Position numbers and translations under genes: made by a program
NCBI GenBank assembly: GCA_905331475.1
Contig: CAJNYU010000063.1
Location: forward strand, 62,001-126,000
Length of the DNA stretch: 64,000 bases
Source of the DNA: Rotaria socialis
Lineage: Eukaryota; Rotifera; Eurotatoria; Philodinida; Philodinidae
Direction: 5' to 3'
The notes under the pieces: model-generated
Databases searched by the model: none
What the model was told of the DNA's origin: nothing
Seen by the model: the letters and a program-made list of their open reading frames with translations, nothing else
Part shown: in pieces, positions 41,587 to 55,272 of the stretch
Layout: each line of letters starts with the position of its first letter
Numbering within the stretch: the first letter of the stretch is position 1

Positions 41587-44500
41587 ATGGATGAATCTTC
41601 TTCGTCAAGTCTTGTTTCAGTTAATCCACCGGAAACCGTACCCTATATTAAATGTAATTTTTTAGATAAAGATACAGGTAATTTAATTATATTTCATTTC
41701 TCTGTCTTTGTTCATTTCAAATATCTGTAGATCTCAATGAAAATCCAGTATGGAACAATGAAATTGCTTTATTACTTTCATATTGGCTTCAACAAAGAGC
41801 TAATCATGATGATATCTTTGGAAGGCGAGTGAAATAATGAAAAATATTAAAGCCGAGAGATTTAATTCTATAAGCTAGCGTTCACTTTCTTGCGAAAGTT
41901 GTTTCATACATTGTAGACGAAGCGTATTTCTACAAATAAGTGCTAAATTAGAGCATAAGAAATATGCATTTATTTTTATTTTAGTTTTCGTTCAGCAAAT
42001 GCACATACGGATAGTTTGGGTGAAGTTGATGTTATATCCGATGCTGAGGTTTGTTTATTTATTGTATTTTAAAACGAATTCATATCTTTTGATCTATTTT
42101 AAATAGCACATCAAAAAATTACTGAAAGTTCCATTTAATAAACATAGTCAAATATCAATGATTGTACATCGCTTAGGACGAACTATACTTCTCGATGAGT
42201 TTGATGTTCATTCGCATTTATTACGCCTTGAAAAGGTATGAATTAAAATGTTTAAATTATTTACAGTAATTTCTTCTATGTAGAATGAATGGACATGGTT
42301 TCGAGATTTTTTTCTTGATACAATTTTACGAAATATTTCTGTTAAACATTTCTATAAAAAAAATAAATCACGTGATGAACTTATACGAAAAGATCGTCTC
42401 GTTAAGTTTTTATGTCAAAGGTATTGATAATTTTCTTTTCTAATAAATATTTTTTTATTAATCCTTGAATAATACTCTAGTGTTGAATTGCCTCAATTGC
42501 CACGCTCAAATTCGAATACTACTGACGAATCTCAATCTACGGAAGCACCATCAACAAACAATGAATCAACAACTACAACAGCTGCAGCCTTGTTACAACA
42601 AATAAAAGATCTTGTTAATGCAAGCAATAATCTTGAAGATGATAATGATGAAAATCAAAACGAAAATTGTACTTCATCACCATTTCAACGAACGGTTAAT
42701 TGGACATTTGAAAATATGAAAATGTTAATTGGATCAGATTTACCTATTTTCGGGGATGAACAACATCCAGCTGTTAGTCTTCGTTTAAGGTAAGATAGAT
42801 ATCATTTTATCGGATATCTGCACATCAAGATCTTAATTATTGATTTTATTAATGCGGTGCGAAGCACGGCATTCATGTAGTCCGTCGCGAGTTCTTTTTT
42901 TTTTGTTTCATTCGACAATAATGATTTTGAAAGGTTTTATTGTTTGATAGTTTCGCGATAATTAAAATGACGCCATCAATAGTTGTAAACCAATAGTCTA
43001 TTGCTTTACATCTGATTCAAGATAATGATTCATGAAAATAATTAATCGTTCAATGAAAAAAATCGTTAGAAAACTCGTTGTTACATTTTCAGAAAGATCT
43101 CCTAGTGATGAATCTCAAAATGGTCGATTTAAGAATAGTGAATGCGAAATTTTTATTCAAAATTCGTATACGGAAATTTAAAAAAAATAATCGATTCTAA
43201 TGAATCTTAAAGTGGATCATTTATTTTTTAAATCTTATTCTCGCTACTTTCGAATATTCGACTCGTGTGCTTCGCGCCGCATTTCGTAGTCGAGTGAAAC
43301 TCGAATACCATCTAGTTATAATTCAATTTCTATTTCAGAGAAATGAATAAACCAATAAATGTTTTAACTGGTATTGATTGTTGGCTTGATAATTTAATGT
43401 GTAACGTTCCTGAATTAGCAATGTGTTATCATGTTGATGGTATTGTTCAATCATATGAAATAATTAAAACAGAAGATATACCCTATCGTGAGGGTTGTCA
43501 ATTTCCTCCAGGCGTTGTTCGAGATCTAGCGACTAATCTTCTTTCATTTCTTAAAGCAAATGCAACCAAAGAAGGACATACATATTGGTTATTTAAGGGT
43601 AAATATTCTGTTTTCTCTTAATCAACTGAAAACGGAAATTATTTCATTTTCTATTGTTTAGGTCCCGATGATGATATTGTTAAATTATATGATTTAACGA
43701 GTTTATGTGAAACCGATCGTGATGATAATCCTTATACGTTACCCGTTGCAACGTTGCTTTATAAAATGGCACATAATATGGTATTGAAATCTGATTATGA
43801 AACACGTTTAAAAGAATCTGGCACAATACGTACATTACTCAAACATTGTTTAGATATGCTTGACCCAGAGAAATTTCCCGAATACTATTGTGCTGCTGCA
43901 TATATGATGTCGGATCTATTTATTGATGATAATATTACTGAACGAAATTGGACGTATGATGAAAATGATTTGACAGATTCGGAATCGTCAAAAAATACTG
44001 TAAGGAGTTGGTAATAGTTGATTGAAGTTTTATTTTTGTTAATTACATTTTAGTTATCGTTTGAAAAAGAAAAAGAATCAGTTACATTTGCTTGTGTTGA
44101 TATTAAAACACTGGTGCAATCGAAAAAACATCATTTCCGTGAAAATCAAGATGTACCACGTCTCGGTCCTGTTCATGGTAATCTTGAAGGACGAGCAAGA
44201 GAAGCATTGAAATATTTAGTCACGGTAAGATTAGAAATTTTCGAATGCACTTCCCTAAAATAGATCATCACTGTGGTTTTTTTTTCGGCGATTTAAATTT
44301 TCTTTATTTTAAGGCACTACGCAGTAATATAGTTTATCGTCGTATACAAGCAACTAAAAGTCCCGATGAAAAAGACCAAAAAGCCGATGAAATTAATCAA
44401 AAATCAAAATTGATTGTTCCATTACCTTATCAAACGACTCGAAACTGTACAAAATTTTTAATCGATAGTAAAAACCGTTTGACAGGTGATCAACGTTTAA

Positions 44501-46443
44501 AATCGATTATTCTACACAAAGCAGCCTCAGCTTATTTTTGTCTTGTTGATCGTTGTGAACAAGATAAAAACTATGGGTCTTGTTTACGTTATCTTCGATT
44601 AGCACTTAATTGTTACAGTAAGAATTTTGGTTGTGTTTGTTTTTGTTAGTCTTAATAATTTTTCGTTTAATTGAAGGTGCGGAATTTAAACTTCAATCGA
44701 GAGATCAAAATAATACTGATTGTAAAAAATTATTATCCTATATTATGAGTATAGCTGGCGATTGTCGTTTAATGATCGGGCACGTCACATCAACAGAAGA
44801 AATCGATAAATTCCGTGAACAATATCAAATTATGAGTGATATTGATTCTGAAATTCAAAGTGTAATCAATGAAGTTGGAATAGATGAAAATTCTTCCGGT
44901 AAACAGTATCATGATTTCCTTCTTTTCCATTCATTTTAATTTTTTGGTTTTTAAAGAATTCTCTTGGGTATATGAATTAACACCAATTATTGAACGTAAT
45001 CTATCAGCTAGCGCGCATGCGTATGAGTACGCAATTAATATTGTTCAAAGTCTTGGTGATCATGAGAAAGAACGTCTTCATCTGTTAGTAAAACGTTTGG
45101 GTAATGTTAGAAATGAAACGGGAGTTTATTGGATGAATCATTGTGCTCAAGAATTAAAAGATATGAATGAAGAAATACCAAAAGTAAAAATTAAAGTTTA
45201 GAACAATTTTTAGATCTGATTGAATCTTTGTGTAATTTAGGATCTAAAAAATTTATTCCGAAAAAGTTTCGAAAGTTTTGATGCTGGAATTCGGGCATTT
45301 GAAAAAATCAATGATATATCAAATGTTGCATTATTACATTCAAATCTTGGCCGATTGATGAGATATTATGCACAATATTATGTTCCGTTAGTTGACGGCG
45401 TACGACAGGAATTTTCTCAACAAGAACGACAAAGTTATCATAAAGCTTTTGACTATTATATACGTGGATTAAAAATTGTTGAAAATCGTACAGAACTATT
45501 TGAGATTTATCGAACATTATCATGGGAATTATCAAATAGTTATTTTGCAATGGCTATATCACTTCAAGATTTTGCACCATTGAGTACGACTTCACAAGAA
45601 GATGTAAGTAGAATACAGAAATTTAACCTATTTTTCTTTTCTTTTCTTTTAAGGTTGAAAAAGAAGTTATTGAATGTATGACACGTGCATTGAAATATCT
45701 CGACGTTGAACTTCATTATCCAACATCAAATCGTTATTTACTAGCAAAATATCGTGCTGGTACAGTTCATCATCGATTAGCATCCTTATTACATAATGCT
45801 TTTCGAACAGAAGTACGCTAAAAAATTTACTTTAATTTTAATTTTCGATTCATTTCATTGGTTTTTCAGGATAGTAAAACTCGTCGAAAACATTTACGTT
45901 CTTTAGCTTCATTACATTATGAAAAGGCCTTGAAACTATTTTCACCTAATGATAATCCACTCGAATATCTACGGCTTTTAATTGAAGAAGTTGCTCTAGC
46001 TGACTTTGAACTTCAAAGTAAGAATAATCTATTTCTTGTCTTTTTTCGATTCATTTAAATAATTCTTCTAAATAGATGCAAATGACAATTCATCACGTTT
46101 AAAATATTCTCAACAAGGGTTACGTGCTTCATTTCAATGTCAACAAACGATTGGTATTATTGATGAGCATCGACAAAGTTCGGATCCCGATGATTATAAT
46201 GAATCATTTGTACAAGAAGCACAACGTCTTTTGTCTATATTAAATGGGCGTATACAAACTTTTCTCAAAGAAATCGTTAAAATCTTAAAAAGTACAAGCA
46301 GTAAAAAAATTATGTATGAAGATTACAAAGAAATGTATAGTATATCACTGAGACTAACTGATACAGCGGCAACATTTCCACGTGACTTATATGATGCCAT
46401 TGAACGCGTCAAAAAAATCTATGATAAAAATACCAGTGACTAA
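41587..46443 (+). CDS. EDRF1: Erythroid differentiation-related factor 1 homologue
   Basis: Large conserved protein, a transcription co-factor of globin genes in mammals, with TPR-like helical repeats. Sixteen exons: 41587-41677, 41731-41824, 41985-42048, 42107-42235, 42284-42420, 42481-42789, 43339-43598, 43662-43999, 44054-44224, 44314-44617, 44677-44898, 44957-45183, 45241-45603, 45654-45812, 45870-46017 and 46076-46443, in phase, 1127 aa (human 1238). Signature stretches: IKKLLKVPFNKHSQISMIVH, RLGRTILLDEFD, LTGIDCWLDNLMCNVPELAM, KEGHTYWLFKG-PDDDIVKLYDL and GTIRTLLKHCLDMLD. Intron 2 uses a GC donor (AAG|GCGAGT), needed to keep the frame open. Intron 6 (549 nt) carries an inverted-repeat element. 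Erythroid function does not apply to this animal. The basal role is unknown. Confidence 0.93.
42851..43283. mobile_element. Terminal-inverted-repeat element inside EDRF1 intron 6
   Basis: AATGCGGTGCGAAGCAC (42851-42867) and, inverted, AATGCGGCGCGAAGCAC (43267-43283) match at 16 of 17 positions and bound 433 bp of otherwise AT-rich sequence. The intron is about ten times the usual length, consistent with an insertion. No coding capacity and no clear target duplication, so superfamily is not assigned. Confidence 0.6.
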
Positions 46444-46611
46444 AATTACGAAATAAACCTTTTTTTTTTCTACGATTTATTTCGCGTGTATGTGTGTTTT
46501 TTTCCAAATATTTTCTTATATTTACCTTGCCTATGTTAAAATTATGGATATGATCTATTTACAGATAAAATATGTAAATGAGAAAAGTAAAAGATTTGAC
46601 CAATATTAAAT

Positions 46612-48169
46612 ATGAGCCGTTTGAATGCATCATTGAACTATAGATTTGATAGTTTTTGTGCTCGATCACGTTTTTTTTCAAAGTGAGAGAAACAAAATTT
46701 GTTATATTTATAATTTTGATTTTAATGGTTTATTTTTTTTTGTTTTGAAAGATGTAGACGATGGTTTTCAACACGTTATCGCGTATTGATTATCATTGGA
46801 ATATTTATAGTTTTGATTAATGAATTTTTATTCTATCAATGGGCTTATTTTAATTGGCCAAATATTCATGAAATAGCGAAAAAGTAAGAGGGACTTACAA
46901 GAAAAACGGGGTTTTAGGAACTAATTGAGTTTTCTTTAACTAATCGTTGCGCATCCGATTGAAGATAATTTCATATGTAAATCACTTCTACCGTAGATCT
47001 TCCGTTGAAAAACTTCTGATTGCTGCTGATCCACAATTAATTGGTGAAAAAGATGAAGGTATTTTTGGTTTCATCACTAGAAAGGAGGCTGATCGGTAAG
47101 ATTCTCAAGTTGTAACAACATATTTGTGATATTTTATTGTCTCTATAGATATCTTGCTAAAACTTTTCCACAAGCCAAATCATATGTGAAACCAGATTGG
47201 ATTGTGGTTTTAGGGGATATTTTTGATGAAGGCTTGTCAGCATCTGACGATGAATTTAAACGATATTTTGAAAGATTTAATTCAATATTTGGCTATAAAA
47301 ATCATGAACAGCACTATATTATTATTCCAGGTGATAATGATGTTGGCGGAGAATATTATGGTGATACACAACCATTGTTAAGACAACGTTTTCGAAATTA
47401 TTTTGGTCGTATCATTGCTTTATATCATCAAAATGATATTCAGTTTTTGAAAGTATGTTTTCAACTAAGCTTTTTATTTTATGTTATTTCGTTTTTTTTA
47501 GTTAGACATGGATATGTTTGATTCATATTCCGACGCAAAGCGTTCTGCAGTAATGGAACAAACACAAAATCGTCCGATGAAGGCAAACTTTCGTATTGTA
47601 TTAAATCATTGGACGATATTAACACGTACTGTTCGTTTTATTAAAGCATTTATAAACGATATTGAACCAAATATTATTCTCAAAGGTGATAGTCATCACG
47701 TATGTAAATATGTTAATTTAAATTATAGAATCAAAACATGCATTTTATTTATTCTAGTTTTCTATCATATCCTATGATAGAATCAGTATGAAAAATACAA
47801 TTCTTGCTCAAGAACATCTTTCACAATCAATTTTTACATTAGATCTAACTGATAAAAATGTTATTTATGAAATTTCTGTTCCAACTTGTTCATATCGCAT
47901 GGGTGTTCAACGTATGGGATATGTTGCTCTTTTTCTTGATAGTGGTAAATTAATTTGAATAGAAATTCTCTTTTTCTTTTTAATATACTATTTTAATTTA
48001 TTAAGAAACTAAAACTGCTCATTTGACAATTCTTTCAACGCCGGGCAGATACTTATCATTATATCTTTATCTTATTTTCGCAATATTTGGACTTCTTTTT
48101 TATATTGTAACTTCAGTTTTCTCACGAAGAACTCTAGTACGATTATTTATGCTTTCACGTTTACTGTAG
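46612..48169 (+). CDS. Membrane metallophosphoesterase, Cdc1/Ted1/PGAP5 (MPPE1) type
   Basis: Exons 46612-46682, 46752-46883, 46997-47095, 47149-47452, 47502-47699, 47758-47944 and 48006-48169, in phase, 384 aa. An N-terminal membrane helix (VLIIIGIFIVLINEFLFY, about 32-50), a lumenal calcineurin-like phosphoesterase domain and a C-terminal helix (LYLYLIFAIFGLLFYIVTS) match the layout of Cdc1/Ted1/PGAP5, ER-Golgi enzymes that remodel GPI-anchor glycans by removing ethanolamine-phosphate. Motifs: ADPQL, VLGDIFDEG, PGDNDVGGE, NHW and LKGDSHH. Compared with the usual DxH, GDxxxD, GNHD, GHxH set, several ligand positions differ, so whether this is the active PGAP5 orthologue or a sister subfamily is open. 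Starts at the first ATG giving the membrane anchor. Confidence 0.75.
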
Positions 48170-49012
48170 CTTGTCCTGTTAAAGCGATAAACAATTTTTT
48201 TATATTAAATAAAAATTTTCTTCTGTTGACTATCTAAAAATCGTTCAATTGAATCTAGTAATACAACAGTGTACCGATCGAATATAAAGCTTTGTGATAG
48301 TCAACATATTTTTCTATAAAAACTAATCAATATTTAATTATATTTTCTTGAAATCTCTTTTGTCAATGATAATATATATTATTTGCAAGTTAAAAAGCCT
48401 GTTGTTTAACAGAATCAGACTCAATTCTAAGCAACAGTATGCTACTTTTCTTTGAGATATCACTTACAAAAAAGAAATATAACGAATTTAAAAACAATAC
48501 CATATCCATATTTATTTTTTAAATCTTGAAAATTCAATGATCGAATCATATTAATACTGAAATCTGAAATAAGAAAAACAGTTTCAATTTAATTACATAT
48601 ATTCTTTTCTATCTGACATCTCCCTCTATCGGACATCTCCCTCGATCTGTTTTTTATAATTACATTATATTATTAAATAAATAGTTAAGAAAATTTATTA
48701 TTAATTTTATTAGTCTACAAATAGCTAAATTATTACTTGTTACAAAAATTTCATAAGAACTTCAGAATAATTATTTATTTATTTTACTGCGTCATATGGT
48801 TGAGGCAAAAACATCCTACACATATTATTGCCCAATCACCATGTGTCATACTCTTGCGAAATACATTAACCTTGTCGAGCTGTTATTAGCTTTAATATAG
48901 AAGGAAGAAAAAGAAAACGTCCATGTACCAGTTGTTCTTTTAGTGGGTTTTTCTCTTATCGCGATTAATATATATATACCTAAGGTTACATTATTTTACT
49001 TGTTTATCAAAA
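48170..49012. other. Spacer between phosphoesterase and DDX60-like genes
   Basis: 843 bp, strongly AT-rich, no supported gene. It contains a short direct duplication, GACATCTCCCTC twice within about 48616-48645. Confidence 0.5.
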
Positions 49013-52000
49013 ATGAACAACCAAATAGAAAACTTTATTAATTATTTACTGGATACGGAAACAACATCCGAGATAGTGTTTATTGAAAATATTTATAAAA
49101 ACAATGAATTTTTTCAATTGCAATATCTTAAGGATTGGGAAGCCATGGTTTTACGTAAATTACAACAGGTGCACCGGAACGGCATTACAGTTACATTAAA
49201 CAATGTTAGTAATGATGAAAATTTTGAAAGTGAAACTTTAGACCAAGATTTAATATCATCATCGTCTGAAGATGAAGAAGAAAAAGAAGAAACTAAAAAT
49301 GAAAAGTCGATTCCTAATGGAAACGTAAATATATTTCAAAGAAAAGCAAACATGTTTATAGAATTATTTTTTTGTTTCTTCAATTTTCTCTAGACTCAGC
49401 ATTCAAGTAAAACAGCAGAACTGTGTGTTAATATAGTTCGCCAGTGTCAACGTCTTCTGCGAATTTTATATTATTGTCAACAAAATTATACGCACTTCGT
49501 TGAACTTTATTATCTTGGTATTGAACAATGTCTCAAAAGTGCTGATGATCAAATTGTTACTATTGTTTTAAAACAAATTGCTTTACACATATTCGAAAGC
49601 ATAAATACAGATAGTAAATATCAACGTCTCATTCCATATCTCCCATTTCATATATTATCATCAAGTGTTCCTTCAATACATCAGCCTATGTTGACTATAA
49701 TTCAAACATTAATATCAACAAATAAAACAGAAACAAATACAGGAAGTTTCTTATCAAATAATTTCGATATTTTCTATCCAAATTCAGCACGTTTTGTTGA
49801 TGTACGACAAGAATTTCGTGATACAACAAGTTATTTTATTGATGGAGATTCATTACTTTTATCTATCGCACATCATACGAATATAAATCTTGACTTGTAC
49901 AATGGAAATACACTTCATGTAATTTTTATTATTGAACGTATTCTTCTTACACTTTTTCATCAGTCAGATCAATGCAATTTTACAGTTGTCTTTTTCGATT
50001 GTCATTATAATTTGTATCGAAAAGAAAAGTCAATGCTTGGCCTTGTTCGTTCGTGTTTAATTGGTCATCTTTCGAAAAATGCAGATAAATATCGATCAAT
50101 GAAAATAAAACAATTTTCATCTTGGCTCGATGATGATTATCTAAAATTTGGCCAGGAAGAAAAGCCAATGTTTTTGTTTCATCATGATATGTCAACATTC
50201 GACAAAGAAAACGATAAACTTCTATCAAAAGAAACGTTAGAAAAATTATTTTGTATGTATCGGTTATTTAGTAATTATCATCAATATGTCATCAAATGTC
50301 AATTGTACCTACTGAATAAATTAACCTTAACTGAAACAGCAGTTAAATGTTTTCAAATACAATTTAATCAAAAATATCCACCAGAATTACTCAATGAAAT
50401 AGTAAATATATTATCACCAAAATTACATATCAATGGCGTACAACAACGCGATTGGAGTAAATTCGAAAAATTAAGCCAAGATATTAGTGAAAATGATATT
50501 CGTTTATTTCTTTATCTTAAAACAATTTTTTATTTTAACGAACAAAACAGAGATCAACGTTTTGTTCAACTATTTAGTCCACTACTTATTCTTCATGTGG
50601 CTCTTCTCAATCGTTTATCATTAACTGATCGGCATCTTCCATCATCGATTCCTTCAGTAACATACAGTCAGACATTGGCTCAATCGATAGTAGAATTTCA
50701 ACAACATCTTGCATCTAATCTCGCGTCACATATCATCTCATCACTATCTTGGTTGAAAATTGCAGATCTATTTGATGGGCGTCTTTTTGCCTTTACACTC
50801 AATCAAATCTATCAGTCACCAAAGATGTGTCTCGATCCAAAAACATATTTAATTGTTAAAGAAAGTCTCGATGCATTGAATATAGCATCAAATGAAAATA
50901 TATTTCAAGATGTGATCAAAGAATTGGTTCAAACGAATGATATTATTTTCTCATCTTCATCATCAACACAACAACAACAACCAAACAAACAGAAAATTAT
51001 TCGAATCACAAATCCTCTGCTTGATACATATCTTAAACCATTAATTTCTTCGAATGATGCGATAAAAGCCGATCTAACTACTCCGGACGAGAGTCAAATC
51101 GCTCGATCTGAAGGTAAGTTTCTTTTTCCGCCTTGTTCTTTCATTATATTATGAATATCTAATATTACATTTATAGGTAAAATTTATTGGGAAAAATATA
51201 TCGATGTAAGTTACCATTGATGGTAGATATTTTTTTTGTGATTAACTCTACGTTTGATTTTCAGGTTGGTAATGAAATCGATCGTATACGCGAGAAAAAT
51301 GTTAAACAGGAGAGTGCAAAAGATCATCGTTATCGAACAAGAAATCAACAAAAATTGTAAGTATCAATCTTGAAACTATCAGTAAGCATTGATGTTTTTT
51401 CTCTTGTTTTCACAGATATGACTATTTTACTTTATACGGTAAATCATTGACTACACGTGATGTCAGAGATAGTCAAGCACAAATTGTTCTTCCGACGGCT
51501 TCAACACCTGCAATAGCCAATAAAGAAAATTCAGTGAATAAAGCCGATGATCGTGCTGCATCTGGAACTAAAAAGAAACAACAACATAAAGTTTCATCGA
51601 AAAAGGCCCCACCCACTAAAGCTGAATTGATTATTGAAAAAAATAAACAGCGAATATTAGACAAATGTATCAATGAAGAAACTAGCAAAATGAATAATGT
51701 CGAAGCACGATTAAATATTATTCCAATTGATAATTTTCTAGATGCCATTACTGTTATTGATGAAAGTCTACCTGAATTCGACACGTCAATCAAACGTCTT
51801 GAATTATTCAAAAAGAAATTAGAATTGCAACGAAAATATTTACGAATGTTAAAAAGAAAATCTAATTTATCGATCGAAGAAAAATCAAAATTGGAACTTC
51901 TTCAAATAGGATTCTTTGCTACACTATGTGAAGTAACAAATCTTGAAGATATTGTCGATGCATTCAATGAAAACAAAAAATATATGGAAGAACTTGTCGA

Positions 52001-55000
52001 TGATTTACCATTGAGCGCAGAAAAATGGTATCGGTTTCAATTGGAGAAAATAAATAGTCGGTTACCAAGACGTGAACAAGGTGCACGTGATGAACGAATA
52101 CCAGAATTTATTCCCGATCCGTGGCAAGTTCAATTTCTCGATGCTGTTGATAAACAACAATCAATTATTATTGTTGCGCCAACTGCTTCAGGTAAATTTG
52201 AATTCTTTCAAACAATTTTATTTTTTATTAAATCCTACCTTTAAATTATCTAGGAAAAACATACGCATCCTATTATGCTATGGGTAAAGTACTCAAAAAT
52301 AAAGATGATCCAAATGGTATCTGTGTATATGTTGCACCAACGAAAGCATTGATCAATCAAGTAGCAGGTAAAATATAAATCTATAAGAAGTATCATAGTA
52401 GAAGTTCAGTCGATTACAGATCATAAGTCAATAGTTATCACACTACTAGAAGATTCAGTGAAACTAAAGAATTTTATTTTTTTCTCTCAGGTACAATTCA
52501 TTCGAAATTTGGTCCTGTATTTGGAACGTATACACGAGATTATGAAATGAATTTGTTGCAATGTCGAATTCTAGTAACAATTCCTGAATGTCTCGAAATG
52601 CTTCTCGTGTCACCAAATTATCAAAGTTGGTGTCAACGAATTCGATATTGTATCTTTGATGAAATTCATTGCATGTCGGCTGATATGGGCTCAGATGTTT
52701 GGGAACGCGCAATGTTACTTCTCAATTGTCCAATGATTGGACTTTCAGCTACGGTTAATAATGGTGAAAAATTAAAAAATTGGATTGAAAATGTAGAAAA
52801 ACAACGGTCGACTTTATTTAAAACAGCCAAAAATCGCGAAGTATGTTACATCGTAAATCTTGAGCGTATAGCAGATTTAAATAAATATCTATATTCAAAT
52901 CGACAATTGCATCCTCTTCATCCGATTGGTCTTTTGAATTCAAAACAATTATTAACACGAGGTCTACCGAAAGATTTATCATTATCACCATGTGAAACCC
53001 TTCGTTTGAATGAAGCTCTTCAAAAGCATAATGTTAGAAGTCAAGAAGTTCCAACATTAACCGAATATTTTTCACCCGGTTGGATAACTGAACGAAATAT
53101 GTGCAATACATATTCACGTATTGTGTGCAATCAATTTACTGATTTAATTGGTAATAATCAAACGACTACAATTGATTCTATATCTACATCATTGAATCCT
53201 ACCAATTCAAATGAAGTAAATTATCCTGAATTAAAACCAATGGCATCGTTAATTGGTGATTTTGTATTAACATTGCGAGAAAAAAGTCTTCTTCCATGCA
53301 TTGTCTTTACGGATAGTCGTTCATTGTGCGAAGAATTAGCTGAAAGTGTCGCACAATACTTTGAAGAACTTGAAGCAAAATTACGGCAAACAAAATATAA
53401 AAGTCAAATTGAAGCATTGGAACGACGTTTAGTACAAATTGATAAATCTCAAAAATCATCAAAAGCAAAAAAAGTAGTGAAAACAGCAAGCAAACGAAAG
53501 GGTGGTGATGATGACGAAGAAAAAGGTAACGACAAACCAGGAGAATTACAAATGATGGAAGAAGAAGATAAAAGTCAATTACGATTATCGGGCTATGAAC
53601 AAGATCTATTAAATGGTATTTTAGAAGAAGGTACATTAGCAAATCGACGTACATGCGATCGAGATTTAGTCGATCGATTAATGGAACGAGCAACATCAGG
53701 TAGTCCACGATTAGCTCGTTATATAAAACGTGGTGTCGCATATCATCATGCACAATTGAACGGCAAAAGCCGATTAGCTGTTGAAGGTCTCTTTCGTAAT
53801 CGATACGTTCAGATTATTTTCTCAACATGGACACTTGGTATGTAGACGAGAGAGAACAACAATAGAAGAGTTTTTTTACACTAATATTATTTATTTCTAG
53901 CGTTGGGTGTGCATATGCCGACAAAAACAGTGGCATTCGTTAAAGATTCTATTCAACTCGATGCTTTACAATATCGTCAATCATCAGGTCGAGCTGGTCG
54001 TCGTGGCTTTGATGTTCAAGGAAACATTGTTTTTATCGATATTCCAATGTCGAAAATTCGCCATTTAACAATTGCAGCCATTCCCGATATTCAAACGCAC
54101 ATCACCACGAGCATAACGTTTCTCATGCGTCTTCTTTATTTATATACAAATGCTGAAGACAAAAAGGATGCTATCAATCGATCACTTATCGCCCTTCAAT
54201 GCCCATTTAATGGGCAAACACCCATGACAAGCCGTCTAATCGATGTTCAAACTCGATTTCATACTATGTATACATTAGATTTTCTCTATCGATTAAATTT
54301 CATCGATCATCAAGGTGATTTAATTGGTCTAGGTGGCTTTATAACAAATCTACATGATTTCGAATCGGCCAACATCTTATTTGCTTATTTATTGGATACA
54401 AAATTATTTCATGAAATGAACGATGAAGAAGAAATTGTTAATTTATTAGCATATCTTTTTACGAATATGCCATTGTAAGTTTTAAAGTCAAAAAGTATCG
54501 AGATCAATTATGATTTGTTTTTTTCTTTAGATTAATGACACAACAACGAGCGAATTCACCTGTGTCTATGAAAGACAAAATATTGTTCAATTCGAAATTT
54601 TGTCTACGAACAATTTCACCGGAAATTCGTTCTCGTATTCAATCGTATAACTCATTAGTTAAACAAGTCTATGGTTCTTATATTGAAAATGTTCTTAAGC
54701 AAATTCGTTCATTTAATGATGGTCAAGAATACATTTTACCCTATTCAAATATATCATTTTCTCAAACATCAGATTATGATAATGGAACATTTGAATACGA
54801 TCTTCATCATCATCATTCTCAACAATCAAAAAATCCATCGATTTCACCGTTCGCTGGTCTATCAGGTCTTAATCATGAACAGCTAATGTCAAATTATAAT
54901 TCAACTACAATTGCATGGGATCTTGCTTATCATCTTGATCTATCAACACGTATTGTCCCATTTGTGGATATCGATGCTCACGATCATACAAATTCTAGTT

Positions 55001-55272
55001 ATTATTTGAATAGTTATGGATTAGATTTTTTTAGACATGGCTCTGAAAAATTTCTAATCACAGAAAATGATCTCCTACGAAGTGAAACCTACGGGCTACT
55101 ATCAGATTTTGTTCGTTTATTATTAGCAACTCAAGTATCACTTGATACTATTGTAAACCATGAAATCAAAGAAATTCGAAACAAAGATATGAGGTTTTTT
55201 GGTGTTATTGGAAAGAAATTATCAAGCATTCACGATCAATTTTGGATTAAATTTAGTAAAGAATACAAGTAA
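49013..55272 (+). CDS. DDX60: DDX60-like Ski2-family DExH-box RNA helicase
   Basis: In vertebrates DDX60 is an interferon-induced cytosolic helicase in antiviral RNA sensing and decay. Invertebrates carry homologues of unknown role. Exons: 49013-49324, 49394-51113, 51177-51205, 51265-51356, 51416-52191, 52254-52367, 52491-53837, 53901-54474 and 54531-55272, in phase, 1901 aa (human 1712). Motif I APTASGKT spans intron 5 (about residue 975), motif II DEIH at about 1071 followed by CMSADMGSDVWERA, motif III LSATVNN, and motif VI QYRQSSGRAGRRGFDVQG at about 1487. The N-terminal 680 residues hold a long helical region with no known enzymatic motif and an acidic patch (SSSSEDEEEKEE). A Lys-rich insert (KSSKAKKVVKTASKRKGG) separates the RecA domains. 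Exon 3 is only 29 nt. Confidence 0.92.

Noticed and set aside
48616-48645. GACATCTCCCTC repeated twice
   Set aside because: Only two short copies; no array structure, so not treated as a satellite or CRISPR-like repeat.
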